Source of the DNA: Rhizobium sp. FY34
GTDB lineage: Bacteria > Pseudomonadota > Alphaproteobacteria > Rhizobiales > Rhizobiaceae
NCBI RefSeq assembly: GCF_005222845.1
Contig: NZ_STFZ01000011.1
Span: 275,996 to 339,995 of the forward strand
Reading direction: 5' to 3'
Length of the DNA: 64,000 bases
In this document: positions 53,932 through 64,000 of the stretch, piece by piece
Layout: every line of letters starts with the position of its first letter
Numbering within the stretch: the first letter of the stretch is position 1
Program-made: the position numbers and the translations under genes
Notes under the pieces: generated by a model
Database searches by the model: none
What the model saw: the letters and a program-made list of their open reading frames with translations, nothing else
Told to the model about the DNA's origin: nothing

Positions 53932-54426
53932 TTATTTCGGCGCGCCCTTGGTCCAGGTGACCTTCTGGTTGAACAGCGGCACGGTGGAAATCGCCATCTT
54001 GGCAGATCCATCGGTCAGTTCGCGGGTATGAACGAGATAGACCAGCGTGTTGTTCGGCTTGTCGTAGATCCGGTTGACGACCATCTTCTTCCAGATCAGC
54101 GACATGCCCTGTTTGAAGACTTCCTCGCCCTCCTTCGATAGATCGATATCACCGATCTCGATATCGCCGGTCTGACGGCAGGCGATGGAATTGTTGGACG
54201 GGTCCTCGAACCAGTTGCCGTTCTTCAACCGGTCCAGCACGCCGCGATCAAAATAGGTGACATGGCAGGTGATGCCCTTCACCTTGGGATCATTCAGTGC
54301 ATCGACGATGATATCATTGCCCATCCAGTCAACGCCGACCTCACCCACGACCTCGGCATGTAAAGTGGATGGCAGGCTGACAGCCAGAAGCGAGGCGGCA
54401 AGGGCGGAAAAGGCAAAGGCGCGCAT
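53932..54426 (-). CDS. creA: CreA family periplasmic protein
   Basis: This 164-residue protein has a signal peptide (residues 1-24, ending TLHA) and the CreA domain: DWMGNDIIVDALNDPKVKGITCHV, FDRGVLDRLKNGNWFEDPSN, SIACRQTG and MSLIWKKMVVNRIYDKPNNTLVYLV. Two cysteines in the mature part could form a disulfide. The function is not known; in Escherichia coli it is near the creBCD genes, which are absent here. Confidence 0.9.
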   Translation of the reverse strand: MRAFAFSALAASLLAVSLPSTLHAEVVGEVGVDWMGNDIIVDALNDPKVKGITCHVTYFDRGVLDRLKNGNWFEDPSNNSIACRQTGDIEIGDIDLSKEGEEVFKQGMSLIWKKMVVNRIYDKPNNTLVYLVHTRELTDGSAKMAISTVPLFNQKVTWTKGAPK

Positions 54427-54502
54427 GGAGATCTCCAGTCAACAGAACGTGATCAAGAGATAAGGCCCGCCACCTGTTTTACAAGACGGCCGGGTATACC
54501 GG

Positions 54503-55093
54503 TCAGCGCTTGCGCAGCGTGCAGGCCGTATAGCCGCCGGCATAAAGCCGCCCGACCGTCATTCCGATGCGCTCCGGAATATCGCGGGGATGCGCCGCCC
54601 CGACAGCGTGCGCCATGGCAAGCGTGGCTTGCGCGCAGACAGCCGCATCTTCCGCCGCATTGTGATGAACAAACCGCAGGCCAAGATGGGTGGCAAGAAC
54701 ATTGAGCTTGTGCGAAGACAACTGCGGCCAGACATGTCTCGCGATCTTGACGCTGCAGAGATAGGATAATTCCGGATAGGACTGCCGGTAGAGATCAAGG
54801 CAGGCACGCCAGACGCTGAAATCAAACGCCGCATTATGGGCGATCATCGTCGCTCCGACAAAATCGTCGATGAACTCGTCCATGACCTCGGGAAACTCGC
54901 CGGCATCCTCCACCTGTTCGGGGCGAATGCCATGCACGGCGATGTTGAACGAGGAAAACCGCATGTCACGCGGGCGGATCAGCCGCTCCTCGACCCGCAC
55001 AACCCGACCGTCCTCGATCCAGGCCAACCCAACCGAACAGGCACTGCCGCGCTGCTCATTGGCGGTCTCGAAATCGATGGCAATGGTCTTCAA
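54503..55093 (-). CDS. DEDDh-type 3'-5' exonuclease
   Basis: This 196-residue protein has the exonuclease III/DnaQ-like fold with TIAIDFETAN (first DxE), AHNAAFD (second Asp) and HHNAAEDA (His and last Asp). I use a TTG start at LKTIAIDFE with GAGGA 9 bases upstream; longer frames add a low-complexity N terminus without motif. It resembles the proofreading epsilon-like exonucleases but is encoded alone, so DNA repair or RNA trimming are both possible. Confidence 0.87.
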   Translation of the reverse strand: MKTIAIDFETANEQRGSACSVGLAWIEDGRVVRVEERLIRPRDMRFSSFNIAVHGIRPEQVEDAGEFPEVMDEFIDDFVGATMIAHNAAFDFSVWRACLDLYRQSYPELSYLCSVKIARHVWPQLSSHKLNVLATHLGLRFVHHNAAEDAAVCAQATLAMAHAVGAAHPRDIPERIGMTVGRLYAGGYTACTLRKR

Positions 55094-55286
55094 GGGCAAG
55101 GGTCCTCGGCTGCTGCTGGCATGGCTTCTATCGGGGCCGGGCTGATTCGGCAAAGATGTCTTGACGTCGCAAACCCCATCTGAGACCTTAACTCTATGAT
55201 CAGTGTGCGCAGCCATCTTGTGATGACCCTTACCATCCGCCCAGCAGGGCGTGTGGATGGTCGGCGCTTGGCCTGATCAATCCACA

Positions 55287-55312
55287 TAACCCTGCCGGAA
55301 AAGGCAGGGTTA
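55287..55312. other. Perfect hairpin in a divergent intergenic region
   Basis: TAACCCTGCC-GGAAAA-GGCAGGGTTA is a perfect 10-base-pair stem 45 bases before the GNAT start. No U run follows it in either direction and the genes point away from it, so it is more likely an operator or RNA structure than a terminator. About 30 bases upstream an ACCATCC...GGATGGT inverted repeat (55232-55261) also occurs. Confidence 0.45.
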
Positions 55313-55356
55313 CATCAGGTAGCTCGGCCTCGGCTTTCACTAGAACCCGAGAGAGC

Positions 55357-55884
55357 ATGATGCAAAACGAACCACCAGCACAACGGTTGCAACCCTATCC
55401 CGACATTGTCATCCGCGCCGCACGACAATCTGATGCCGAGGCAATTACGACGCTCGTCAACTTGCCGGGCTTCCGCTATGGAACTTTGCGCATGCCCTTT
55501 CAGAGCATTGCGGAAACTACCCGCCGCTTCAACGAAGCCAATGCGAGCACGCATTCGCTCGTGGCGGAGTTAAGCGGCGAGATTATCGGCGAAATCGGCC
55601 TCATGCGCCAAGGTGGCCGGCGCGCGCATGCAGCATCGATGGGCATGGGCGTTCATGATGCGCATGCCGGGCGGGGCGTCGGATCGGCCCTGATATCAGC
55701 CGTTATTGACCTGGCCGACAATTGGCTCAACCTGCGTCGACTGGAATTGACTGTCTATACCGACAACAAGCCAGCGCTGGCGCTCTATCGTAAATTCGGA
55801 TTCGCGGTGGAAGGGACTTTGCACGACTATGCCTTCCGCGATGGCGTGTTCGTCGATGCCTATGCGATGGCTCGCCTTAGATGA
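55357..55884 (+). CDS. GNAT acetyltransferase
   Basis: This 175-residue protein is a typical GNAT enzyme: VIRAARQSDAEAITTLVN at the start, the acetyl-CoA loop in MGVHDAHAGRGVGSALISAVID and LTVYTDNKPALALYRKFGFAVEG. It is closest in style to small-molecule or ribosomal N-acetyltransferases of the Acetyltransf_1 group. The start at ATG-ATG is preceded by CCGAGAGAGC. Neighbours give no hint of the substrate. Confidence 0.85.
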   Translation: MMQNEPPAQRLQPYPDIVIRAARQSDAEAITTLVNLPGFRYGTLRMPFQSIAETTRRFNEANASTHSLVAELSGEIIGEIGLMRQGGRRAHAASMGMGVHDAHAGRGVGSALISAVIDLADNWLNLRRLELTVYTDNKPALALYRKFGFAVEGTLHDYAFRDGVFVDAYAMARLR

Positions 55885-55921
55885 CAGCGCCGGTTAAACC
55901 AAGGGGGACTTCAGAAAGCCC

Positions 55922-58159
<2,238 letters not shown>

Positions 58160-58164
58160 TCAAA

Positions 58165-58332
58165 CCCCCTCTGGCTGCCGCCATCTCCCCCACAAGGGGG
58201 GAGACCCCGAGCCGCCCACGTTCAGCCCCAGGACAAGACCATCCAATACAATCCGGACCGAAGAGAATTCATGCGAGGTATCGAGCAGTCAGTCTCCCCC
58301 CTTGTGGGGGAGATGGCGGCAGCCAGAGGGGG
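58165..58332. repeat. 168-base element with 41-base perfect inverted repeats
   Basis: The arms (58165-58205 and 58292-58332) are perfect reverse complements over 41 bases; each begins or ends in the CCCCCTCTGGCTGCCGCCAT sequence and contains its own palindrome CTCCCCCACAAGGGGGGAG. The spacer is 86 bases. It lies between ligA and recN in the direction of transcription. The arms resemble the repeat at 28349-28375, so they are members of one intergenic repeat family, possibly MITE-like, able to fold into a large cruciform or RNA hairpin. Confidence 0.85.
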
Positions 58333-58341
58333 ACTTTAGAA

Positions 58342-60015
58342 TCACCCACTGCCGGCAAGCAGGCTTGCCGCCGCCGCGCGGGCCTCATCGGTAATCGAGG
58401 CGCCAGACAGCATGCGGGCGATCTCTTCGGCCCGGTGTTCCGGCGTCATAGTGGCGACCCGCGTGGCGATCTTGTCGGAGCCATCGCTGGCCGGACCCTT
58501 GGAGATGAGCAGATGCGTCGCCGCCCGCGCAGCCACCTGCGGCGCATGGGTGACGGACAGCACCTGCACGGTCGCAGACAGTCGCTTCAGCCGCTGGCCA
58601 ATGGCATCGGCCACGGCTCCGCCAACGCCCGTATCGATCTCGTCGAAGACCAGCGTCGGGGCAGAACCGCGATCGGCGAGCGCCACTTTCAGCGCCAAAA
58701 GGAAGCGCGACAGCTCGCCGCCCGAGGCAACTTTCATGATCGGGCCGGGGCGCGTGCCGGGATTGGTCTGCACATGAAATTCCACCGTATCAATGCCCTC
58801 TGCCGTGGCATTGTCCGCATCGGCGGTGACATTCACCATGAAACGGGCGCGCTCCAGCTTTAGCGCCGGAAGCTCGGCCATCACGGCATCCGCCAGCGCC
58901 GTTGCCCCCTTGTGGCGCTTGGCTGACAGAGACTTGGCGGCACTGTGAAAGGCAATGCCTGCCGCCTCTGCCGCCGTTTCCAGCTGGCCGAGACGTTCTT
59001 CACCGGCATCGAGTTCCGCCAGATCCGCCACCATCTTTTCAGCCAGCGCCGGAAGATTGGCGACAGGCACCGAATATTTGCGCCCCGCTGCCCGAAGCGA
59101 AAACAACCGTTCCTCCACCCGCTCCAGCTGGCGCGGATCAAACTCGGTGCGCCTCAGCGCCGCTTCGGCTTCCATCTGCGCATTGGACAGATTGTCGAGC
59201 GCCGTATCGAGCAGTTGCACAGTGTCTTCCAAAAGGCCGGGCGCCTCATGGCTCTTGCGCTCCAGCCGGCGCACCAGCGAGGCAATCAGCGGCACTGGCG
59301 AGGCATTGCCATTCAGAAACTCGCAGGCCTCGGCGATATCACCGGCAATGCGTTCGGATTTCTGCATGCGCGCCCGCTCGTCGGCAAGCTCGTCCTCCTC
59401 GCCATCGCGCGGGCTCAAAGCCTCCAGTTCCTCCACGGAGGCACGCAGGTAATCGGCCTCGCGGGCGGCGGCCTCGACGCGCGCTCTGTGCGTCTTCAGC
59501 GCCCGGTCGGCATCGCGCCAGATCTTGTAGAGGCCGGAGACCTTGCCCACCTCGTCGGTGAGACCGGAAAACGCATCAAGCAGCGCCCGATGCGCGTTGA
59601 TATCCACCAACGCCCGGTCATCATGCTGGCCATGGATTTCGACCAGATACTGGCCCACCTGACGCATCATCTGCACACTGACAGGCTGATCGTTTATGGA
59701 GGCCTTGGTGCGGCCATCGGCGGACTGGACGCGACGGAAGATCAGGTCGCCATCGTCATCGAGGCCGTTCTCACGCAAATGCAGCCGTGCCGGGTGCTGG
59801 GCGCCAACATCGAACACCGCCGTTACCTGCCCCCTGTCGAGGCCGTGGCGCACAAGACCGCCATCGCCACGGCCGCCAAGCGCCAGCGACAGACTGTCAA
59901 GCAGGATGGACTTGCCCGCACCGGTCTCGCCCGTCAGGACCGACAGGCCGCTCTCGAAGGCGAGATCCAGCCGCTCGATCAGGACGATATCGCGGATCGA
60001 CAACTGGATGAGCAT
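58342..60015 (-). CDS. recN: DNA repair protein RecN
   Basis: RecN is an SMC-like ATPase acting on double-strand breaks. The 557-residue chain has Walker A in LTGETGAGKSILLDSLSLAL, a central coiled coil (about 160-370), and the ABC signature and Walker B in ASGGELSRFLLALKVAL and LVFDEIDTGVGG, with the QVLSVTHAPQVAA histidine switch. It is downstream of bamD by 12 bases on the same strand, so both may be co-transcribed. Confidence 0.95.
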   Translation of the reverse strand: MLIQLSIRDIVLIERLDLAFESGLSVLTGETGAGKSILLDSLSLALGGRGDGGLVRHGLDRGQVTAVFDVGAQHPARLHLRENGLDDDGDLIFRRVQSADGRTKASINDQPVSVQMMRQVGQYLVEIHGQHDDRALVDINAHRALLDAFSGLTDEVGKVSGLYKIWRDADRALKTHRARVEAAAREADYLRASVEELEALSPRDGEEDELADERARMQKSERIAGDIAEACEFLNGNASPVPLIASLVRRLERKSHEAPGLLEDTVQLLDTALDNLSNAQMEAEAALRRTEFDPRQLERVEERLFSLRAAGRKYSVPVANLPALAEKMVADLAELDAGEERLGQLETAAEAAGIAFHSAAKSLSAKRHKGATALADAVMAELPALKLERARFMVNVTADADNATAEGIDTVEFHVQTNPGTRPGPIMKVASGGELSRFLLALKVALADRGSAPTLVFDEIDTGVGGAVADAIGQRLKRLSATVQVLSVTHAPQVAARAATHLLISKGPASDGSDKIATRVATMTPEHRAEEIARMLSGASITDEARAAAASLLAGSG

Positions 60016-60027
60016 GTGTACCCTTAC

Positions 60028-60894
60028 TCAGGCGCCAATCAGCTTGGCTCCGGCGCGAGAAATCCACGAGCCGCGGTTCTCGCGCGGCTCCAGGCCGCCG
60101 CCCTTCAGCAGTTTGTAGGAATCGGCATACCACTGACTGTCGGGATAATTGTGACCCAGAACAGCAGCCGCCGTCTGCGCCTCTTCCGCAACGCCCATGG
60201 CATAGTAGGATTCGACCAGTCGCGCGAGCGCTTCCTCGACCTGGTTGGTATTGCCGTAATTTTCAACGACGACGCGGAAGCGCGTCACGGCGGCCAGATA
60301 TTCCTTGCGCTCGAGATAGTAGCGACCGATCTGCATTTCCTTGCCAGCCAGCTGGTCACGCGCAAAGCGGATCTTGGCCTGCGCGTCCTCGACATATTCC
60401 GAGTTCGGATAGTCGCGCACCACAGCGCCCATCGCCTCGATCGTCCGGTTGGCGGATTTCTGGTCCTGCGTCACATCGGCGATCTGCTTGGAATAGGACA
60501 GGCCGATCAGATACTGCACATAGGCGCTGTCTTCAGAGCGCGGATACTGCTTCATATAGCGGTTGCCCGTCGCCACCGCCTCATCATAGCGGGCAAGGCG
60601 ATATTTGGCAAAGGTGCTCATCACCAGGGCCTTGCGGCCCCATTCGGTAAAGGGGTTCTGCTTTTCGATCGCATCGAACTTGCGGCTGGCTTCCTGATTG
60701 TTGCCGGCCTTCATATTGGCCAGGCCCTGATTGTAGAGAACTTCCGGTGGATCGGTGGCAAGGCCGAGCTTGGTAATGTCGATATCGGGGTCTGACTGGC
60801 AGGCGGACACCAGAACGCTGGTGCCGATCAACAGAAGCGTCACGGCTGCGATGCGCGCCGTCTTCTTCACTCCAACAGACTTAGTGTCAGTCAT
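60028..60894 (-). CDS. bamD: Outer-membrane assembly lipoprotein BamD
   Basis: BamD is the essential helical lipoprotein of the Bam complex that inserts outer-membrane proteins. The 288-residue protein has a lipoprotein signal ([13 protein letters not shown], Cys near residue 32) followed by tetratricopeptide-like repeats (for example [21 protein letters not shown]). The start [11 protein letters not shown] is preceded by the end of an unrelated longer frame. It lies between lpxC and recN in the conserved rhizobial order. Confidence 0.94.
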   Translation of the reverse strand: MTDTKSVGVKKTARIAAVTLLLIGTSVLVSACQSDPDIDITKLGLATDPPEVLYNQGLANMKAGNNQEASRKFDAIEKQNPFTEWGRKALVMSTFAKYRLARYDEAVATGNRYMKQYPRSEDSAYVQYLIGLSYSKQIADVTQDQKSANRTIEAMGAVVRDYPNSEYVEDAQAKIRFARDQLAGKEMQIGRYYLERKEYLAAVTRFRVVVENYGNTNQVEEALARLVESYYAMGVAEEAQTAAAVLGHNYPDSQWYADSYKLLKGGGLEPRENRGSWISRAGAKLIGA

Positions 60895-61034
60895 TCGACA
60901 GTTCCCGATTGCCACGCGATGTTCATTGATCGCCCGTGCTTGGCGTTCTAGCCATAAAAGACGCAAGAGAGCAACGCAATGATGGTGCTTTGACGCATTT
61001 TTGTGGCATCGCCGCACCATCGCTCAAAAAAGAA

Positions 61035-61057
61035 AGGCCGCCTCTGGGAGACGGCCT
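61035..61057 (-). terminator. Terminator after lpxC
   Basis: On the minus strand AGGCCG(T)CTC-CCA-GAG(G)CGGCCT followed by TTCTTTTTT is a hairpin with a strong U tract, 24 bases after the lpxC stop. It separates lpxC from bamD, which therefore needs its own promoter or read-through. Confidence 0.85.
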
Positions 61058-61080
61058 AATTGCACTGGAGCTCTAAAATT

Positions 61081-62034
61081 TCAACCGACCCAAGGGGCGA
61101 ATTCCGGCACGTTGACGGCCACAAACTCGCGTGCCCGTACACGCTGGCTGCGCATCGGCGCCTCGACCACCTCATAGGCCGATCGATCGCTGAGCAGCGC
61201 CTTCAGGGCATTGGCGTTCAGCTTATGGCCACCGCGATAGGAGCGATAGCAGCCGATGAACTGCGCGCCGGCCAATGCCAGATCGCCAACCGCATCGAGC
61301 GTCTTGTGACGCACGAACTCGTCCTTGTAACGCAGGCCTTCGACGTTCACGACCGAATCATCGTCGGAAATGACGACGGAATTTTCAAGCGAGGAACCCA
61401 GCGCGAAACCGGCGGCCCACAGGCGCTCCACATCGCGCATGAAGCCGAAGGTGCGGGCACGCGACAGTTCATCGCGGAACACCTTGGCCGTCAGATCACC
61501 CTTCCAGGACTGGCGACCGATGAGCGGCGATTCGAAATCGATCTCCACCTCGAACCGGGTGCCATCATACGGGCGAAACTCTGCCCAGGAGGCATTGGCT
61601 TCGATGCGCACCGGCTTCAATACGCGGATATAGCGGCGCTTCTCGCCCAGATTGATGATGCCAGTCTGCTCGATGGATTCGATGAAGGGAAAGGACGAAC
61701 CGTCCATGATCGGCATTTCGGCGCCATCGACATCCACCACGACATTGTCGAGGCCCATCGCATAAAGGGCTGCCATCACATGTTCGATAGTGGCGACCGA
61801 GCGCGTCAGCGAAGTACCGAGAACCGTGCAGAGATCGGTATTGCCGACATTCGACGAAACGGCGCGGTATTCCACGATCGTACCATCCTGGAGCGTGCGG
61901 CTAAACACGATGCCGGTGCCGGCTTCAGCCGGCTGGAAAGTGATGGACACGGGGGCACCCGAATGCACGCCGATACCCGACAATGTCGTCGGTGCTGCAA
62001 TCGTTGTTTGGAAACCCAGGAGCCCAATGGTCAT
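61081..62034 (-). CDS. lpxC: UDP-3-O-acyl-N-acetylglucosamine deacetylase
   Basis: LpxC is the zinc deacetylase that commits UDP-acyl-GlcNAc to lipid A. The 317-residue chain shows TTLSGIGVHSGAPVSITFQPA at the start, the first zinc histidine in SVATIEHVMAALYAMGLDN, and HKTLDAVGDLALAGAQFIG with the second His and Asp ligands. AAGG lies 9 bases before the ATG. It follows ftsZ on the same strand but behind a terminator, the end of the division and cell wall cluster. Confidence 0.96.
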   Translation of the reverse strand: MTIGLLGFQTTIAAPTTLSGIGVHSGAPVSITFQPAEAGTGIVFSRTLQDGTIVEYRAVSSNVGNTDLCTVLGTSLTRSVATIEHVMAALYAMGLDNVVVDVDGAEMPIMDGSSFPFIESIEQTGIINLGEKRRYIRVLKPVRIEANASWAEFRPYDGTRFEVEIDFESPLIGRQSWKGDLTAKVFRDELSRARTFGFMRDVERLWAAGFALGSSLENSVVISDDDSVVNVEGLRYKDEFVRHKTLDAVGDLALAGAQFIGCYRSYRGGHKLNANALKALLSDRSAYEVVEAPMRSQRVRAREFVAVNVPEFAPWVG

Positions 62035-62056
62035 TCGTTTTGCCTTTTTTTATCAT

Positions 62057-62083
62057 CCAGACCGGCTTAACCAGCCGATCTGG
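62057..62083 (-). promoter_or_regulatory. Hairpin in the lpxC 5' untranslated region
   Basis: CCAGA-cc-GGCT-TAACC-AGCC-ga-TCTGG is an interrupted 9-base-pair stem about 23 bases upstream of the lpxC start, near its ribosome-binding site. It could be a control structure for lpxC translation, but no such element is known to me for this gene. Confidence 0.3.
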
Positions 62084-62243
62084 CTTTCATCCGGTCCGCG
62101 TCGAACCCGACTCCAGACCTTCCTTCTGACCTGTACATACGGCGATGCACGCTCCAATCCAAATCACTGTTTCTTTCGGATTGTTACGAACGTGACGATT
62201 TCCGCCGATACAACACTTCATGACAAGCAACTGATAAAACGGA

Positions 62244-62270
62244 AAAACCCGGATTTAGCATCCGGGTTTT
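62244..62270 (-). terminator. Terminator after ftsZ
   Basis: AAAACCCGGAT-TTAGC-ATCCGGGTTTT is a perfect 11-base-pair stem with U-rich ends, 22 bases after the ftsZ stop. Confidence 0.9.
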
Positions 62271-62292
62271 CAAAGTTACCGAATTGTAACAG

Positions 62293-64000
62293 TCAGGTGG
62301 ACTGGCGGCGCAGGAATGCCGGGATTTCCAATTGATCGTCCTCGTGGTGCGAACCGGATGAGGCAACGGAACGACCGTGGTCGTCCAGGTTACCGCGGCG
62401 CGGCGCATAGAGACTGGCCTCGGGCGACAGCGCACGACGCTGCTGCGACGCGGCAGAGGGTGCCTGCGAGGTCATGTCGGCAGAGACCGGATCTTCTTCA
62501 TCGCGACGACCAAGCGAGTTGGTGATGCGCTTCAGGAGACCCATGGGGCCACGCTCTTCCGGTGCATGCTGCACCGGTTGTGCGCGCTGCTCCATCTCGG
62601 CCTTCACCACCGGCGAAAAGTCTTCCACCTTCGGCATGCGAACCTGCTCGGCGGCATGACGGATGACCGGCGCGGCCATCTCGATCGGCTGCGGTGCCAT
62701 GCGCGGTGCCGGCGCAGGCGCAGTCATTACAGGCTGCTGCGGCTGCGGCGCAACATAGGCCGGAGCCGGAGCATGCTGCACCGGAGCCTGGACCTGTACC
62801 GGTGCCTGCATGATGGGAGGCATCGGGGCCGGGGCCGGACGCTGCATCACCGGCTCGACCGGAGCGGCTGCCTGGAACAGGCGGCTTGCCGGGCGAAACT
62901 CTTCAGGAGCCGCTGCGACCGGCTGCGGAGCCACCGGCTGGGGCGCAGGCGCCATGGCCTGCGGGGCCGGGATGGCCAGTTCACGTTCCATCTGAGCTTC
63001 CGCCTGACGGATGGTTTCAGCAATCGGATCAACCGGTACGGTACGGGGTGCCTGCATCATCACAGGCTGAACTGCGGCCGGAGCCGAAGCAACGGCCGCG
63101 GAAGGACGGATAATCGGACGCTGGGCTGCACGCATTTCAGCGGCCCGCATTTCGTTGTCAGCCATGGCACGGTCAATGCCCGTGGCAACGACGGAAACGC
63201 GGATGACGCCTTCCAGTGCCTCATCGAATGTGGCGCCGAGAATGATATTGGCGTCCGGATCGACTTCCTCGCGAATGCGGGTTGCCGCTTCGTCCACTTC
63301 AAACAGCGTCAGGTCGCGACCACCGGTGATGGAGATCAGCAGGCCTTGCGCGCCCTTCATCGAGGTTTCATCGAGCAGCGGGTTTGCAATCGCGGCTTCG
63401 GCGGCCTGCATGGCGCGGCCCTGGCCGGATGCTTCGCCAGTGCCCATCATGGCGCGGCCCATTTCGCGCATGACCGAACGGACGTCGGCGAAGTCGAGGT
63501 TGATGAGACCTTCCTTCACCATCAGGTCGGTAATGCAGGCAACGCCGGAATAGAGGACCTGGTCGGCCATCGCAAAAGCGTCGGCGAAGGTGGTCTTGTC
63601 ATTGGCGATGCGGAACAGGTTCTGGTTCGGGATGACGATCAGCGTATCGACCGACTTCTGCAACTCCTGAATGCCCATTTCGGCAAGCCGCATGCGGCGA
63701 CCGCCTTCGAAGTGGAAGGGCTTGGTGACAACACCAACAGTGAGGATGCCCTTGCTGCGGGCAGCCTGGGCAACCACAGGCGCTGCACCTGTGCCGGTAC
63801 CGCCGCCCATGCCGGCGGTGACGAAGCACATATGCGTGCTCGACAGGTGATCCATGATCTCGTCGAGGCATTCTTCGGCGGCCGCGCGACCGACCTCAGG
63901 CTGCGAACCCGCGCCCAGACCCTCGGTCACCTGAACACCCATCTGGATGATCCGTTCGGCCTTGGACATGGTCAGCGCCTGCGCATCGGTATTTGCGACG
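62293..64000 (-). CDS. ftsZ: Cell division protein FtsZ, N terminus beyond window
   Basis: FtsZ is the tubulin-like GTPase that forms the division ring. The window holds all but the first residues; the frame stays open to base 64000 ([10 protein letters not shown] before [11 protein letters not shown]). The GTPase signature [13 protein letters not shown] and the T7 loop [10 protein letters not shown] are present. A Pro/Ala/Gln-rich linker of about 200 residues (from about residue 300 of the visible part) ends in the conserved peptide [12 protein letters not shown], which binds FtsA and other partners. Long linkers are usual in Rhizobiales. The terminator follows the stop. Confidence 0.96.
   Translation of the reverse strand, partial: VANTDAQALTMSKAERIIQMGVQVTEGLGAGSQPEVGRAAAEECLDEIMDHLSSTHMCFVTAGMGGGTGTGAAPVVAQAARSKGILTVGVVTKPFHFEGGRRMRLAEMGIQELQKSVDTLIVIPNQNLFRIANDKTTFADAFAMADQVLYSGVACITDLMVKEGLINLDFADVRSVMREMGRAMMGTGEASGQGRAMQAAEAAIANPLLDETSMKGAQGLLISITGGRDLTLFEVDEAATRIREEVDPDANIILGATFDEALEGVIRVSVVATGIDRAMADNEMRAAEMRAAQRPIIRPSAAVASAPAAVQPVMMQAPRTVPVDPIAETIRQAEAQMERELAIPAPQAMAPAPQPVAPQPVAAAPEEFRPASRLFQAAAPVEPVMQRPAPAPMPPIMQAPVQVQAPVQHAPAPAYVAPQPQQPVMTAPAPAPRMAPQPIEMAAPVIRHAAEQVRMPKVEDFSPVVKAEMEQRAQPVQHAPEERGPMGLLKRITNSLGRRDEEDPVSADMTSQAPSAASQQRRALSPEASLYAPRRGNLDDHGRSVASSGSHHEDDQLEIPAFLRRQST

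Overview
The window reads as a stretch of main chromosome from an alphaproteobacterium of the Rhizobiales, most likely a member of the Rhizobiaceae (Rhizobium/Agrobacterium/Allorhizobium-like). The reasons are a split, circularly permuted ssrA (tmRNA) gene, the ftsZ-lpxC-bamD-recN-ligA order, an FtsZ with a long Pro/Gln-rich linker and a C-terminal peptide of the [10 protein letters not shown] type, the SspB-DUF4169-ribbon-helix-helix trio beside ssrA, high GC with short rhizobial palindromic repeats, and generally rhizobial protein sequences. No tRNA, rRNA, phage module, intact insertion sequence or CRISPR array was seen.

Layout. 1-2.8 kb: a GntR regulator, a periplasmic binding protein and two permeases of a polar amino acid ABC transporter, interrupted by a 269-bp miniature inverted-repeat element. 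3-4.8 kb: ilvC with a diverged second copy of its own 3' tail, and a TetR regulator upstream. 5-9.97 kb: a DUF4087 protein, a divergent qorR-like/qorB-like redox pair, a broken MarR-type gene, pdxJ, a MerR/LuxR-like hybrid regulator and a RecD-like helicase. 10-12.3 kb: a LysE-type exporter followed by a cobalt-type nitrile hydratase (alpha, beta, accessory protein), all coupled or overlapping. 12.5-13 kb: a YefM-YoeB toxin-antitoxin pair. 13.1-16.7 kb: an aldo/keto reductase, ilvH and ilvB, the last preceded by a clear attenuator that encodes a branched-chain-rich leader peptide. 16.9-23 kb: a HerA-like ATPase, miaA and serB with overlapping divergent start codons, a GNAT enzyme and a DegP protease. 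23-26.6 kb: thyA-folA and hflK-hflC. 26.8-28.3 kb: permuted ssrA, sspB, DUF4169 and a small RHH protein. 28.6-39.2 kb: an AsmA-family protein, a GlcD-type FAD oxidase, a lipoprotein, and an RND efflux pump with its adaptor. 39.5-51.2 kb: UvrD-type helicase, GT25 glycosyltransferase, DUF2778 transpeptidase-like protein, YeeE/YedE transporter, pncA, aminopeptidase P, a DUF1127-like small protein, prmA, a SCO protein and a new 51-residue membrane protein. 51.4-55.9 kb: a chemoreceptor with a C-terminal tether plus CheW, CreA, a DEDDh exonuclease and a GNAT enzyme. 55.9-64 kb: ligA, recN, bamD, lpxC and the 3' part of ftsZ, with a 41-bp perfect inverted repeat between recN and ligA.

How the parts connect. 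Most of the window is housekeeping. The branched-chain amino acid genes (ilvC, ilvH, ilvB) form two separate loci, only one with an attenuator. ssrA and sspB sit side by side and act in the same pathway: the tmRNA tags stalled proteins and SspB delivers the tagged proteins to ClpXP. The most distinctive items are the LysE-nitrile hydratase operon with a histidine-rich alpha-subunit N terminus, the apparently leaderless ilvB attenuator, the MerR/LuxR-like hybrid, the ilvC tail duplication, the inverted-repeat element inside the ABC operon, and the overlapping divergent miaA/serB starts. I do not see one large undescribed system; the novelty is in these smaller arrangements.
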